Shown: positions 7,168 to 17,435 of the stretch, piece after piece
How positions within the stretch are numbered: position 1 is the first letter of the stretch
How the letters are laid out: every line of letters starts with the position of its first letter
Source of the DNA: Spirochaetia bacterium
GTDB taxonomy: Bacteria; Spirochaetota; Leptospiria; Turneriellales; JAOUOS01
Reading direction: 5' to 3'
DNA length: 33,011 nucleotides
NCBI GenBank assembly: GCA_029880285.1
Contig: JAOUOS010000034.1
Span: 1-33,011 of the forward strand
Translations under genes and position numbers: made by a program
The notes under the pieces: model-generated
Told to the model about the DNA's origin: nothing
Seen by the model: only the letters and a program-made list of their open reading frames with translations
Databases searched by the model: none

Positions 7168-8673
7168 TTATACTAACACAATATTTTTTAATATCTCTTC
7201 GGCTATTAATTTATCATCAAAAGAAATTTTATTTTTACCAATTATTTGATAATCTTCATGTCCCTTGCCTGCGATTAATAAACATTCATTTTTTCGCAGC
7301 TTTTTAATACCGGTTTCTATAGCTTTTCTTCTATCATAAATAATTTCATATTCTTTATTTGAAATGCCCTTAATAATATCATTTACAATATTTTCAGGAT
7401 TTTCATCCCGCGGATTATCATTGGTAATAATAACATGATCTGAAAAATCTGCAGCTATTTTACCCATTATAGGTCTTTTCTTTTTATCTCTGTTACCACC
7501 GCAGCCAAAAATGGTTATTATTTTTCGGGGAGTTAATTCTTTTATAGTAAGCAAAACATTCATTAATGCGTCAGGTGTGTGCGCATAATCTACTATAATT
7601 TTTCTACCGTTTTTCGCGTGAATTATATCCATTCTTCCCGGTACTGCAGGTAATAATTCTATTTTTTTTAAAATTAAACGGCTGTCAAAACCTAAAAGTG
7701 TTAATGCTAAAAATACAGAAGCCATATTATAAAGATTAAATACTCCATATTGACATGTTTTTAATTCATATGAGGTATTATTATAAATAAGTAGACCAGA
7801 ATATCCATCCCAGGAACTTTTTACAGCCGTGATAGAGGCATTGGCGTTTTTACCCAGCGAAACAATAGGAAACAAGGGTTTTTTACTTTTTAACCACTCA
7901 AATAATTTTTGGCCATATTCATCTTTAACGCAAATAACGGCGCCTTTTGCGGTTTTTGAATTTTTTAATAATTCTTTAAAAAGAAGTTTTTTACTTTCAA
8001 AGTATTTTGTCATAGTTTTGTGATAATCTAAATGATCTTTAGTTAAGTTTGTAAAAATACAAACGGACCATTTTAGCTTTTCTGTTCTCTTTTGGGATAA
8101 TCCGTGCGAACTAACTTCAAGTGCTGTATATTTAACAGTTTTTTCTTTTGCTTTTGACAATGCTCGATATAAATCAATTAGACCGGGGGTTGTTAAATTA
8201 GACTCAACTTTTTCATCAGGAAAATAATATCCCAATGTTCCAATATATGATGTATTTTCAGATAAAAGATTTAATACATTATAAATTGCCTGACCAATTG
8301 TAGTTTTACCGTTTGTACCGGTTATACCTATTAAATTTATATTTTCAGCCGGTTCATTAAAAAAATATTTAATGAGTTTTAACGTGCTTTCTCTAAAATT
8401 TTTAGCAAAAAATACGGGAGAACTTTTTTTAAATCTGTTGTCTTTTTTTATTTCACGCTGGTATTTTTCATCTACAAAAACAGCTGAGGCTTTTTTATCA
8501 AGGGCCGTAAAAACAAAATCTTTACCTTTAAAACTAATTCCGTCAAAGGCAATAAAACCGGTTTTGTTAAAGACCTTTCTGCTGTCATCAGTAATTTCTT
8601 TTATCTCGATACTTTCTTTATCAAAGGCAGTATACCATCCTAATTTTTTCAGTTCTTCTATTTTTATTATCAT
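7168..8673 (-). CDS. murE: UDP-N-acetylmuramoyl-L-alanyl-D-glutamate--diamino-acid ligase
   Basis: Adds the third, diamino, residue to the peptidoglycan stem peptide. ATP-binding GTNGKTT is at 119-125, the EVSSHGL motif at 186-192, VDYAHTPDAL in the ligase core (361-370), and GCGGNRDKKKRP follows in the C-terminal domain. The specificity loop reads DNPR (419-422), the motif associated with meso-diaminopimelate, rather than the variants of lysine-adding enzymes. Length (501) is typical. The gene starts a murE-murF cluster. No strong Shine-Dalgarno sequence precedes the ATG. Confidence 0.95.
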   Translation of the reverse strand: MIIKIEELKKLGWYTAFDKESIEIKEITDDSRKVFNKTGFIAFDGISFKGKDFVFTALDKKASAVFVDEKYQREIKKDNRFKKSSPVFFAKNFRESTLKLIKYFFNEPAENINLIGITGTNGKTTIGQAIYNVLNLLSENTSYIGTLGYYFPDEKVESNLTTPGLIDLYRALSKAKEKTVKYTALEVSSHGLSQKRTEKLKWSVCIFTNLTKDHLDYHKTMTKYFESKKLLFKELLKNSKTAKGAVICVKDEYGQKLFEWLKSKKPLFPIVSLGKNANASITAVKSSWDGYSGLLIYNNTSYELKTCQYGVFNLYNMASVFLALTLLGFDSRLILKKIELLPAVPGRMDIIHAKNGRKIIVDYAHTPDALMNVLLTIKELTPRKIITIFGCGGNRDKKKRPIMGKIAADFSDHVIITNDNPRDENPENIVNDIIKGISNKEYEIIYDRRKAIETGIKKLRKNECLLIAGKGHEDYQIIGKNKISFDDKLIAEEILKNIVLV

Positions 8674-8724
8674 TTATTTTATTATAATCATCGTAAAGGT
8701 TAAAAAGATGATAAAGAAAAATAA

Positions 8725-9042
8725 TTAATCACACTTAGTATTAAAAGAAGGATAATAACAATTTGACTCATAACTATAGATTACTTCATACTCTTTTTCT
8801 GAATATTCATTAAACAAACATTTTTTAACACATGCATTATCACAAGCGTAATTATTGTACACACCGCCTGTATTCGCGCAATCTTCCTGAATATTTGAAT
8901 CGTTCCAGCCTGAGCCCGTATATTCAATACAATGTATTTTATCATAAAAATTTATTGAACAACTATAATTTTTATCTGAATCTGAACATTTGAAAATAGT
9001 TAAAAAAAATAAAAAACATATTTTATTGAATTTTTTATCCAT
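8725..9042 (-). CDS. Small cysteine-rich lipoprotein-like protein
   Basis: The 105-residue product has a positively charged start, a hydrophobic stretch (ICFLFFLTIF) and then Lys-Cys, which would be a relaxed, spirochaete-style lipobox with Cys19. The remainder has about ten cysteines and a C-x-EYTGSGW...C...GGVY...C pattern, which resembles short disulfide-bonded domains of secreted proteins. The function is unknown. It lies 10 nt downstream of the Kelch gene on the same strand and is probably co-transcribed with it. Confidence 0.6.
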   Translation of the reverse strand: MDKKFNKICFLFFLTIFKCSDSDKNYSCSINFYDKIHCIEYTGSGWNDSNIQEDCANTGGVYNNYACDNACVKKCLFNEYSEKEYEVIYSYESNCYYPSFNTKCD

Positions 9043-9052
9043 AACTCAATTC

Positions 9053-10039
9053 CTACTCTTTTACGTAATAATATCCGCCAATAGTGTAGATTTCATCATT
9101 TACTATTACGGAGGTTAATCCTGCTCTTGGGGTTAGCATAGAAGGTATTTTTTCCCATAAATTATCTTGCGTATTATAAACATTAATATTACCATTAATT
9201 GAATTATCTTCATTCTCACCGCCAATAATATATATTTTATCATTAATAAAAACATTAGAAAAATATTTTCTTGGTGTTGGTAAATTTCCTATAGATTCAC
9301 AGATGCTACGGTCTGTAAGTAATTGACATATATGCAGATTCGGTTCAGGACTATATTCACAAGTCATACCACCTATAATATATATATTTGAATTTATTTT
9401 TTTCATAATAGAATAGTTACAATAAAATCGTTTTTTATTTTTCGCAAAATAATAATCTTTCCATTCATCCAATATTATATTATAAATTAGAGTCTTTTTA
9501 CATCCAAATATATATATTAATTCATTATCCTGTTCAAGTGATATCCCGCTAATCTTCATATCATCTATATTAATTTCTGTATCGCTATATAATTCATTGC
9601 CACCTATCATCTTAACTTCTTCTGACCATAAATTAGTAGATACATCATAAATATCTATTTCTAATATTAAACCTGAGTTATTGAATCCGCCTATGGTATA
9701 TATTTTATTTTCAAAAAAAGCTGTTGAGAAATTTTTTCTTGCCCTAGGCATATTGGTAACAAATGACCATTTATCTTCTACAGGATCATAAACTTCTACA
9801 ATATCTGTAATGCCATTTAATCGTGTTTCGCCGCCTAATACATAAATTTTATTATCTATAACAATAGAAGAAGCTCCTTCTCTTGCATGCGGCATTGATG
9901 TAACTTTTTCCCATTGATTGGTTTGAAAATTGTATTTTTCTACTATATTTAATGGTTTTAATTGAGAAAAAGTTTTGGCAATTTCACAATTTTGAAAAAT
10001 AATGTTTAGTAAAAATATAATATTAATTGTTCTTTTCAA
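9053..10039 (-). CDS. Kelch-repeat lipoprotein
   Basis: A 328-residue protein made of about six Kelch blades, each recognisable by IYVLGG/IYTIGG/IYIIGG followed by a Y...W pair (for example VYDPVEDKW). Together they should fold into a six-bladed beta-propeller, typically a protein- or carbohydrate-binding scaffold. The N-terminus is a signal peptide ending in a lipobox-like IIFQNC (Cys18), so surface or periplasmic anchoring is likely. Blades 3 and 4 are degenerate. It leads a two-gene unit with the small cysteine-rich protein downstream. Confidence 0.8.
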   Translation of the reverse strand: MKRTINIIFLLNIIFQNCEIAKTFSQLKPLNIVEKYNFQTNQWEKVTSMPHAREGASSIVIDNKIYVLGGETRLNGITDIVEVYDPVEDKWSFVTNMPRARKNFSTAFFENKIYTIGGFNNSGLILEIDIYDVSTNLWSEEVKMIGGNELYSDTEINIDDMKISGISLEQDNELIYIFGCKKTLIYNIILDEWKDYYFAKNKKRFYCNYSIMKKINSNIYIIGGMTCEYSPEPNLHICQLLTDRSICESIGNLPTPRKYFSNVFINDKIYIIGGENEDNSINGNINVYNTQDNLWEKIPSMLTPRAGLTSVIVNDEIYTIGGYYYVKE

Positions 10040-10191
10040 TTTTATAACCTTTTATAACAAACATAATTATAATTTTGAGTAAATAAAAATCAGATATTTA
10101 CAAAGTCAAATCTATATTTAAAAGATTATGAAAATAATGATTGTCAATAGGTCTAAAATTCCTTTTTGATCTATAAACAAATAGACCCTAA

Positions 10192-10264
<73 letters not shown>

Positions 10265-10306
10265 GAATTAAAAACAAAAAAGAATTAATATTAGTCGTAG
10301 AGGTAG

Positions 10307-11320
<1,014 letters not shown>

Positions 11321-11323
11321 GTA

Positions 11324-12898
11324 TTAAAAAAATCTTTTAATTAATACATCCCAAAGATCAAGCCCAATTACATACATACCAAATGTAATTAATATAGCCA
11401 TACCTACTCTCATTATCTTGGCCACTGTATCTGGGGGTATAGGTTTATATATAGCCTCAATAAAATAAAAAACTATATGCCCTCCGTCTAATACAGGTAT
11501 GGGTAATAAATTCATAATACCTAAAATGATTGTTATATTGGCCAATAAAAACCAGTATGTATCCCAGCCCGCACTTACAGATTCAGCCGCTATGGTGATT
11601 ATTTTTACCGGACCAGACACGCTTTTATTAAAAGAAAGCTTTCCCTGAAAAATTCTATATAAACCCACCAAAGTACTTTTTGTCGTAAAAATAGTCTGGC
11701 TGTAAGTTCGTTTTATTATAGATATAAAATCTGTGGGTAAATTTGCTTTTTCAGGAGTTAAAAATTCAGTAAGTGATATACCCAAAAGACCTCTTTTTTG
11801 AAATGTGACTTTCGAATTTACCAAAACAGCGCCTATTGATAAAGAAATATTATTTTTTTCATTAATATTTGATTCTATAGATTTCTTAAAATCTGACCAA
11901 TTAGAATAACTTTTACCATTTATATATATTTTTGAAAATTGGGCATCATTTAATTCTCCAATTTCAATTTCTGGTACTACTTTTTCTGTTTGAACATCAT
12001 AAATATTTTCTAGTAATAAATATTCATATTTTTGTACCGGCACCGTAATATTTACTTTTTCTTCTGCCTCTGGTTTAAATACGGTACCTTTATTTCTAAG
12101 TACCGTTATATTTACATACTTTTCTATATTGTCAGATAGAATATTTCTTAGTTCCGTTATAGAAGAAATATTTTTATCATTAACCGCTACAATTTTATCT
12201 TCTTCTACAAGATTACCGTTTGTAAAACTTTTACCCTTTAAAACAGATAAATAATTTTTACCCCATGGTTTTATTCCTATTCTAAGAGGTTCTCCCGGCT
12301 CAAATGCCTCTGCCCTCACAGTTTTTTCTAAAATTTGACCATTTCTTTCTATTTTTAAACGTAAATTACTATCTTCAGCAAGAGCAATATGATAGTTAAT
12401 TTCTTCAAAAGATTCAACAGTTATGCCGTTTATTTCTACTATTTTATCTTCAGATTGAAGGCCGGCTTTTTTAGCCGGAGTTTCAATTTCAGAATTTACA
12501 ACATCTATTTTATTTGAAATAGGCTGCCATCCTGAACTTACTAATACAAAAATAACAACAAAACCAAATATAATAGAAAACCCGGGACCGCCAAACGCGG
12601 CTGCAATTCTATGCCAGGGGCCCGCGGCAAAAAAATCACCTTTTTTTAATTTTTTATGTTCTTTAGAAGGATCATCACCATAAAACTGAACATACCCACC
12701 AATAGGAAAAGCGGTAATTTGATAAATTGTTCTATCTTTTTTCTTAAACCATATTCCTCTGCCGTAACCTATAGAAAAGATTTTGGCTTTAATACCTACC
12801 CATTTACCTACTAAGAAATGGCCCAATTCATGAACAAAGATGCAAATACCCAGTAAAAATACAGCGGCAAGAATTTGTGTAATTAATTGTGTTCCCAT
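11324..12898 (-). CDS. rseP: Site-2 intramembrane metalloprotease
   Basis: Zinc protease that cleaves membrane-spanning anti-sigma factors or signal-peptide remnants within the bilayer. The zinc motif HELGH is at residues 23-27 in the first membrane helix, and the second metal-binding motif is NLLPIPVLDGGH with Asp471. Two PDZ domains lie between them (the first around 128-200, PAKKAGLQSEDKIVEINGI), followed by an extended periplasmic insertion. At 524 residues it is longer than E. coli RseP (about 450), the extra length lying in the PDZ region. It is not next to the usual dxr/cdsA/bamA partners. Confidence 0.93.
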   Translation of the reverse strand: MGTQLITQILAAVFLLGICIFVHELGHFLVGKWVGIKAKIFSIGYGRGIWFKKKDRTIYQITAFPIGGYVQFYGDDPSKEHKKLKKGDFFAAGPWHRIAAAFGGPGFSIIFGFVVIFVLVSSGWQPISNKIDVVNSEIETPAKKAGLQSEDKIVEINGITVESFEEINYHIALAEDSNLRLKIERNGQILEKTVRAEAFEPGEPLRIGIKPWGKNYLSVLKGKSFTNGNLVEEDKIVAVNDKNISSITELRNILSDNIEKYVNITVLRNKGTVFKPEAEEKVNITVPVQKYEYLLLENIYDVQTEKVVPEIEIGELNDAQFSKIYINGKSYSNWSDFKKSIESNINEKNNISLSIGAVLVNSKVTFQKRGLLGISLTEFLTPEKANLPTDFISIIKRTYSQTIFTTKSTLVGLYRIFQGKLSFNKSVSGPVKIITIAAESVSAGWDTYWFLLANITIILGIMNLLPIPVLDGGHIVFYFIEAIYKPIPPDTVAKIMRVGMAILITFGMYVIGLDLWDVLIKRFF

Positions 12899-13012
12899 AT
12901 TAAGTTTTAAAGCCTAAATATAAAATGTAGACACTACAACAATTAAATTGAATTAATCCTTTTTCAAAAATACTTTTATATGCAATAATATTGAATTTTT
13001 ATAGCTATTTAT

Positions 13013-13561
13013 ATGAATGTAAATAAAAAGTTTTATTGGATAATTAGATATTGGTTGCCGGTATTCTTTTTAGCTTTAGTTTCAATTTTTGCTCTTTGGG
13101 ATATTTATACTGATATAAAAAATAACAGCAACTTAAAACACTTAATACCTGAAGTTTTTTTCTTTATTATAACAAGTATAGCGTTTATATTTTTCTTTCG
13201 TTCTAATTTAGAAAAAGAATTATCCATTAAGAATATTAAATCAACCAATCAAAACCTTCAAAAGAAAGCGGAATACTGGAAAAAGAAAACTATAAAACAG
13301 CGTGAAAATATAAGAAAAGATATTGAAAATCAATTTAGAAATTGGGAATTAAGTAAATCTGAAATAACTGTTGCTTTTTTAATTATACGCGGGTATAGTT
13401 TTATTCAAATTGCCAGTTTATTAAAAAAAAGTGAGCGTACAGTTAGGCAGCAGGCGATTGAAATTTATAATAAATCTGGATTTAACTCACGATCTGAATT
13501 TACGGCTTTTTTTCTTGAAACAATTTTTGAATTTGAAGATGAAGACTCTTTTTTTGATTAA
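13013..13561 (+). CDS. Membrane-anchored LuxR-type transcriptional regulator
   Basis: The 182-residue protein has two predicted membrane helices (about residues 12-29 and 46-62), a charged coiled-coil-like linker (about 65-105) and a C-terminal LuxR/GerE-type helix-turn-helix (about 110-172). The helix-turn-helix features are LSKSEITVAFLIIRGYSFIQIA, then KKSERTVRQQAIEIYNKSGF. There is no receiver domain, so the membrane region is the likely input. The divergent neighbour is rseP, and the DUF2231 membrane-protein gene lies 94 nt downstream on the same strand, a natural candidate for its target or sensor partner. Confidence 0.72.
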   Translation: MNVNKKFYWIIRYWLPVFFLALVSIFALWDIYTDIKNNSNLKHLIPEVFFFIITSIAFIFFFRSNLEKELSIKNIKSTNQNLQKKAEYWKKKTIKQRENIRKDIENQFRNWELSKSEITVAFLIIRGYSFIQIASLLKKSERTVRQQAIEIYNKSGFNSRSEFTAFFLETIFEFEDEDSFFD

Positions 13562-13655
13562 TACTGTCATTTGACGTATGGATTTTTTTTAGTTCAATTC
13601 GTATATTTCTGTAAAACCTAAAAAATAGGTTAAAAATAATTAAGGAGAAAAAAAG

Positions 13656-14222
13656 ATGATTCATCCAATGATAATACATCTGCCCCTGGGGCTTATGTTC
13701 ATAGTACCCGTAATTTTATATTTATTATGGGTAAAAAATAAAGAAAACGCGAATGAACCTCTTATTAAAAATGGTATATGGCAAATTTTAGCTTCTGTAG
13801 TTACAATTATGCTAATAGGCTCTATTGCCGCGATGATAAGTGGTGAGGCTGATGAAGAAATTGTAGAAAAGCTAATATCTGAAAGTATAATAGAGGGCCA
13901 TGAAGATATGGCAAAAATATTTACAATTAGCGTATTTATTTTAACTGCTTTATCTTTATCATTAGCTTTTCTTAAAGATAATCTTAGAAAATTAACAATT
14001 AAAATTCTATTGCTTTTTAGTGTTATTGTTATTGCTTTAGGCGGTTTAACGGGAAAAAAAGGCGGCGAATTAGTATATCAGCATAAAGCTGCTAATGCTT
14101 TTGGTAACGCGGGTAATTTACAAATAGAGACAAATACGCAAAATACCAATAAAGAAGAAATTAAAAGCAAAGAAAATAAGAAAAAAGATCATGATGACGA
14201 TGACGATGAAGATGATGACTAA
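13656..14222 (+). CDS. DUF2231-type membrane protein
   Basis: The product (188 residues) begins HPMIIHLPLGL, the histidine-containing signature of DUF2231 proteins, and has four predicted membrane helices (about 7-25, 42-62, 86-106, 113-132). The characteristic GGELVYQHKAA comes just after the last helix. The conserved histidines suggest metal or haem contact in the family, but the function is not established. The C-terminus is a very acidic tail (DHDDDDDEDDD). A strong AAGGAG ribosome-binding site precedes the ATG. A clear terminator follows. Confidence 0.75.
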   Translation: MIHPMIIHLPLGLMFIVPVILYLLWVKNKENANEPLIKNGIWQILASVVTIMLIGSIAAMISGEADEEIVEKLISESIIEGHEDMAKIFTISVFILTALSLSLAFLKDNLRKLTIKILLLFSVIVIALGGLTGKKGGELVYQHKAANAFGNAGNLQIETNTQNTNKEEIKSKENKKKDHDDDDDEDDD

Positions 14223-14247
14223 TATCTAATTTATCAAGATGTTTATT

Positions 14248-14278
14248 AGAGACTGTATTTTTTATACAGTCTCTTTTT
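14248..14278 (+). terminator. Rho-independent terminator after the DUF2231 gene
   Basis: Arms AGAGACTGTAT (14248-14258) and ATACAGTCTCT (14264-14274) form a perfect 11-bp stem with a TTTTT loop, followed by a run of T. It ends the luxR-like/DUF2231 unit before the M23 gene. Confidence 0.9.
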
Positions 14279-14327
14279 ATAAAAAAAATATAGACAAAAC
14301 AAATCATTTTTTAAAACTCTTAAAAAT

Positions 14328-15254
14328 ATGAAAGTAAATATAAATTCTATATTGGCAGTTGTTGTTATATATGTTATAAGTAATCAAAATATGCTTTCAA
14401 TAGAAAATAATGATCAACCTATAAATTGGCCAATATCTAGTGATAAATTTAAAAATATAAGCTCTACTTTTGGCGAATCAAGATTAGATCATTTTCATGC
14501 CGGTATTGATATTCCGGGTGAAGATTTGCCTGTTTACCCTATTTCAAAGGGACGCCTGCTATGGAAAACCACAGCGCATCACAAAAAAGGTGAAATTCCA
14601 TTTGGAACAGGTATGACAGTAATAGTAGATCACGGGAAATTTTGGAGCGGGTACATGCATTTAAAAAATATTGCCGCTAACGAAGAAAAAGAAAATCAAA
14701 CAGATAATACAAACTTATACGAAAAAAATCAAATTATTGGTTATACCGGCAATACGGGAAGATCTGGCGGGGCTCATCTTCATTATTTTATTTATGACAG
14801 TCAAAAAAAGAAAATATATAATCCCTTAATGCTTATGCCTAAAGGTGTTTCATTAGATATAAAAACACCAGAAATTCAAAATTATGGTATTTTACTGCCA
14901 GATAAAATAGCTGAAGTTGATTTAAAAAAAGAAATAATAATGAGTCAAGAATTTCCTATATACGCTAAAATAAAAGACTCAGGCGAAAAAAATGAAAGAT
15001 GGGGCATATATTATTTAAAAGCTTTTAATAATAAAAACACCCAGCCTATTTTTGAAGTTGTTTTTGATAATTTAAATTTTTTAAATGGCAGATGGCGTAC
15101 TTCTAACAATAAATCATTTGATGATGTTTATTATCAAAACTGGTATAATATAGGCACGGGTTATAAAAAAACCAGATTTTTAATGCTTGAAACAGGCGGT
15201 TTATTTGGGCCCTCTAATATTGAATCAATTGACTTAAAAGTTAGAGATAAATAA
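14328..15254 (+). CDS. M23-family peptidase (LytM-like)
   Basis: A 308-residue secreted protein with an N-terminal signal peptide or anchor (about residues 8-24). The M23 zinc-binding set is present: His57 and Asp61 in HFHAGID, and HLH at 150-152. VIVDHGKFWSGYMHL and IIGYTGNTGRSGGAHLH are the family's glycine-rich core. Such enzymes cut peptidoglycan cross-links or serve as activators. A C-terminal beta-rich region (about 185-308) of unknown role follows. It converges with the putative barrel gene with no bases between the stops. Confidence 0.88.
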   Translation: MKVNINSILAVVVIYVISNQNMLSIENNDQPINWPISSDKFKNISSTFGESRLDHFHAGIDIPGEDLPVYPISKGRLLWKTTAHHKKGEIPFGTGMTVIVDHGKFWSGYMHLKNIAANEEKENQTDNTNLYEKNQIIGYTGNTGRSGGAHLHYFIYDSQKKKIYNPLMLMPKGVSLDIKTPEIQNYGILLPDKIAEVDLKKEIIMSQEFPIYAKIKDSGEKNERWGIYYLKAFNNKNTQPIFEVVFDNLNFLNGRWRTSNNKSFDDVYYQNWYNIGTGYKKTRFLMLETGGLFGPSNIESIDLKVRDK

Positions 15255-16574
15255 TTAAAAAATCAATTTTCCCGAAATTCTAAAAAGTATGATACTTGAT
15301 TCTTCATTATCAAATATCGTCTTATTTTGTAAGGCCGCAAAATAAAACATAAAACTTTTTGAATTTAAATAACCTTCTATACCTTGTATTTTATTTTGAA
15401 AATAAAAGCCGTTATCTTCTTTCATGCTTTCTTGATAAAAAGAAGAAGGTAAAAACATAGGATTTAATTGAAAATATTTATCATTAAATTTATCGGCATA
15501 TACAAAACCTACTCTTATTAAAGTACCTAAACCCATTGAAACTGAACCCATATAACCTTTACCATTTACTTGTTTAAATAATGAAACCGAAGGATATACT
15601 TTTTCTTCAGGAGGGTTTGTTAATAATCCTATTAGATTAATATTATTAAAAGAAAAATAAGCGGTTATGCTTTTATATTGAATTGTATGGTAATGTTTAA
15701 TAATATCTTTCGAAATTATAATGGAACTTTTAATATACTCATGATTAAATTTAGCAAAAATTCCTTTTTTATATTTTTTATATAAACCCGCGGTAAAATT
15801 ATTTTCATTTAAATACTCAAAATATTTTATTTTCAAAGACCAGTTTATATATGATATTTTAAAAGCGATACATCCGCCAAATAAAGAAGAATACTCTGCT
15901 GAAAATAAAAAATTAAATGTGGTTTTTTTTTCTTTGTTTACAATATTTGTTAACTCAAAATAAAAAAGTAAATTATTAAAATTATTTTTTTCAATATCAG
16001 ATAAGGCCCCTGCTAATAATTTATAAAATAATAATGGCTGGCTATTTTTATTTGTACCCAGCCCTATTTGATAGAAAAATAAAGATTGATTAAAATTTTC
16101 TTTTAATAGATTTTCATTTTTATCAAAATGAAAGCCTGCATGATAGTATGCTGTATCATAATAAATATTTTTATAAGACCCAAAAAAATGCGCGCCCGCC
16201 GGTTTTTTATTTGGTAATGAAGAATAACCTGAATCAAAACCTCCGTTTGAAATTATAAAACCTTCACGAAGAGAATCATTTAAAAAACCGCTTTCAATAA
16301 AATTTTCTTTAATTTTTAACTTATAAAACAAGTGAAAAATATACTCGTTATTATTATTAAAAATACCAGCGCTCCCGTTATTTGATTTAGCGTAAATCCA
16401 TGAAAATATTTTATTTTTATCATTAATATCACTCTGTATGGTACCGGTTTGAAAATTTAATGAAAAATCATCATTATTTATTTTTTTAGTCTCTTGCGTC
16501 GCGATATTTTTCGCACTTAAAATTAAAATTATATACCTTAATACTACTTTTATTAAGAATTTTTTTATTTTCAT
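15255..16574 (-). CDS. Putative outer-membrane beta-barrel protein
   Basis: The 439-residue product has an N-terminal signal-like segment (VVLRYIILILSAKNIATQ) and then a long run of alternating aromatic/polar strands with Asn/Lys-rich turns. It ends in Phe (RISGKLIF), the usual last residue of barrel proteins recognised by BamA. No known family motif was seen. It converges with the M23 peptidase gene. Its upstream region is the palindrome cluster at 16638-16729. Confidence 0.55.
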   Translation of the reverse strand: MKIKKFLIKVVLRYIILILSAKNIATQETKKINNDDFSLNFQTGTIQSDINDKNKIFSWIYAKSNNGSAGIFNNNNEYIFHLFYKLKIKENFIESGFLNDSLREGFIISNGGFDSGYSSLPNKKPAGAHFFGSYKNIYYDTAYYHAGFHFDKNENLLKENFNQSLFFYQIGLGTNKNSQPLLFYKLLAGALSDIEKNNFNNLLFYFELTNIVNKEKKTTFNFLFSAEYSSLFGGCIAFKISYINWSLKIKYFEYLNENNFTAGLYKKYKKGIFAKFNHEYIKSSIIISKDIIKHYHTIQYKSITAYFSFNNINLIGLLTNPPEEKVYPSVSLFKQVNGKGYMGSVSMGLGTLIRVGFVYADKFNDKYFQLNPMFLPSSFYQESMKEDNGFYFQNKIQGIEGYLNSKSFMFYFAALQNKTIFDNEESSIILFRISGKLIF

Positions 16575-16637
16575 TTAGATTATCCCACATAATTATTCCT
16601 ATGAAAGATGAGCGTCCATCGCGAAGCTTGAATAGGA

Positions 16638-16729
16638 CATCGAAATCTGAACAGGATTTCGATGACTCGTATCGCTTCTTTGAACTTTTGCAAAAGAAGC
16701 GATGAACTCGGAATTTTCGCAGAAAATTC
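16638..16729. repeat. Cluster of three palindromes
   Basis: Three inverted repeats stand in a row. The first has 10-bp arms (CATCGAAATC 16638-16647, GATTTCGATG 16655-16664). The second has 11-bp arms (ATCGCTTCTTT 16671-16681, AAAGAAGCGAT 16693-16703). The third has 8-bp arms (GAATTTTC 16711-16718, GAAAATTC 16722-16729). All are perfect. They fill the gap between the barrel gene and the tetR gene and have the look of a REP/MITE-type element cluster. An 81-codon frame through them is an artefact of the repeats. Confidence 0.6.
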
Positions 16730-16805
16730 ACTCTTACCTTTTTAAAAAAGTAATACCCCCCAAATTGAAATATATACCGCTAAAAATGATTTTTTTTTAA
16801 AAAAA

Positions 16806-17393
16806 CTAATTTTCTAAACAATTCATAAATAAATCGTACGATTCATCAAATATTGTTATATCTTGTGTTAATTTATAAGTATTTAATAATCCCTGATAAA
16901 TTATGAAAAATTGTTTAGCTAATGATTCAGATGATTTTTTGGATTTTAATTTATTAGCTTTTTTCTGCATACTAAAATATTTGGTTAAAATTTTTATCCA
17001 ATTATGACTTAAATAATGAACATATTCTTTATCTTTTATTTTCTCTATTTCTAATTGCGAATAATAATTAGCCACGGGACATCCGTTTAATAATTTTTTA
17101 TTTTTTACGCTTCGCTTTAACATATTTAACCAACGTTTTATAAAATCTTCTGTACTTTGGCTTTTTCGCATTAATCTTATGACATTATGAATTATTTTTT
17201 TATTAAATAACCAAATATATTTATGACCAAGTTCGTCTTTTGATTTAAAATATTGATAAAAACTTGTTTTGTTAGTGTTTGCTTTTTCAATTATTAGGGC
17301 AATTCCTGTATTTGAAAATCCGTTAGTATAAAATAAATTAGAGGCCGATTGAATAATTCTATCTTCTAAATTTGTGCGTTTTCTTCCCATCAT
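16806..17393 (-). CDS. TetR/AcrR-family transcriptional repressor
   Basis: The 195-residue protein has an N-terminal TetR helix-turn-helix (about residues 10-56): IIQSASNLFYTNGFSNTG, then IEKANTNKTSFYQYFKSKDEL, a near-canonical match including the FYQYFKSKDEL end. The C-terminal ligand domain is divergent, as usual. It is divergent from a thioesterase gene 82 nt away, with back-to-back promoters and a palindromic operator between them. The start may be 17393 or the adjacent ATG at 17390; the predicted transcription start falls on these codons, so the mRNA is probably leaderless. The likely role is repression of the thioesterase and of itself, released by a hydrophobic or acyl-CoA-type ligand (inference). 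Confidence 0.88.
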   Translation of the reverse strand: MMGRKRTNLEDRIIQSASNLFYTNGFSNTGIALIIEKANTNKTSFYQYFKSKDELGHKYIWLFNKKIIHNVIRLMRKSQSTEDFIKRWLNMLKRSVKNKKLLNGCPVANYYSQLEIEKIKDKEYVHYLSHNWIKILTKYFSMQKKANKLKSKKSSESLAKQFFIIYQGLLNTYKLTQDITIFDESYDLFMNCLEN

Positions 17394-17396
17394 GTT

Positions 17397-17425
17397 TATA
17401 TAATAATTGACAAACGCATTGTCAA
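17397..17425 (-). promoter_or_regulatory. Promoter of the tetR gene
   Basis: On the minus strand a perfect -35 TTGACA (17425-17420) and TATATA (17402-17397) are separated by 17 nt. Transcription would start near 17390, essentially on the start codon. The element lies within the perfect inverted repeat 17398-17413 / 17419-17434 (16-bp arms, 5-nt centre), so it mirrors the plus-strand promoter. Confidence 0.7.
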
Positions 17426-17435
17426 TTATTATATT
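17407..17435 (+). promoter_or_regulatory. Promoter of the thioesterase gene
   Basis: TTGACA (17407-17412) and TATATT (17430-17435) are separated by 17 nt, close to the sigma70 consensus. Each promoter's -35 lies inside the spacer of the other, so the two directions compete for polymerase. The predicted start near 17442 lies inside the TetR operator. Confidence 0.75.

Noticed and set aside
12926..12938. Palindrome TGTAGACACTACA between rseP and the LuxR-type gene.
   Set aside because: Only 5-bp arms and no match to a known operator that I can defend; too weak to list as a site.
16486..16731. An 81-codon minus-strand frame overlapping the start of the barrel gene.
   Set aside because: It is built from the palindrome cluster and reads through the barrel gene in another frame; no recognisable domain.
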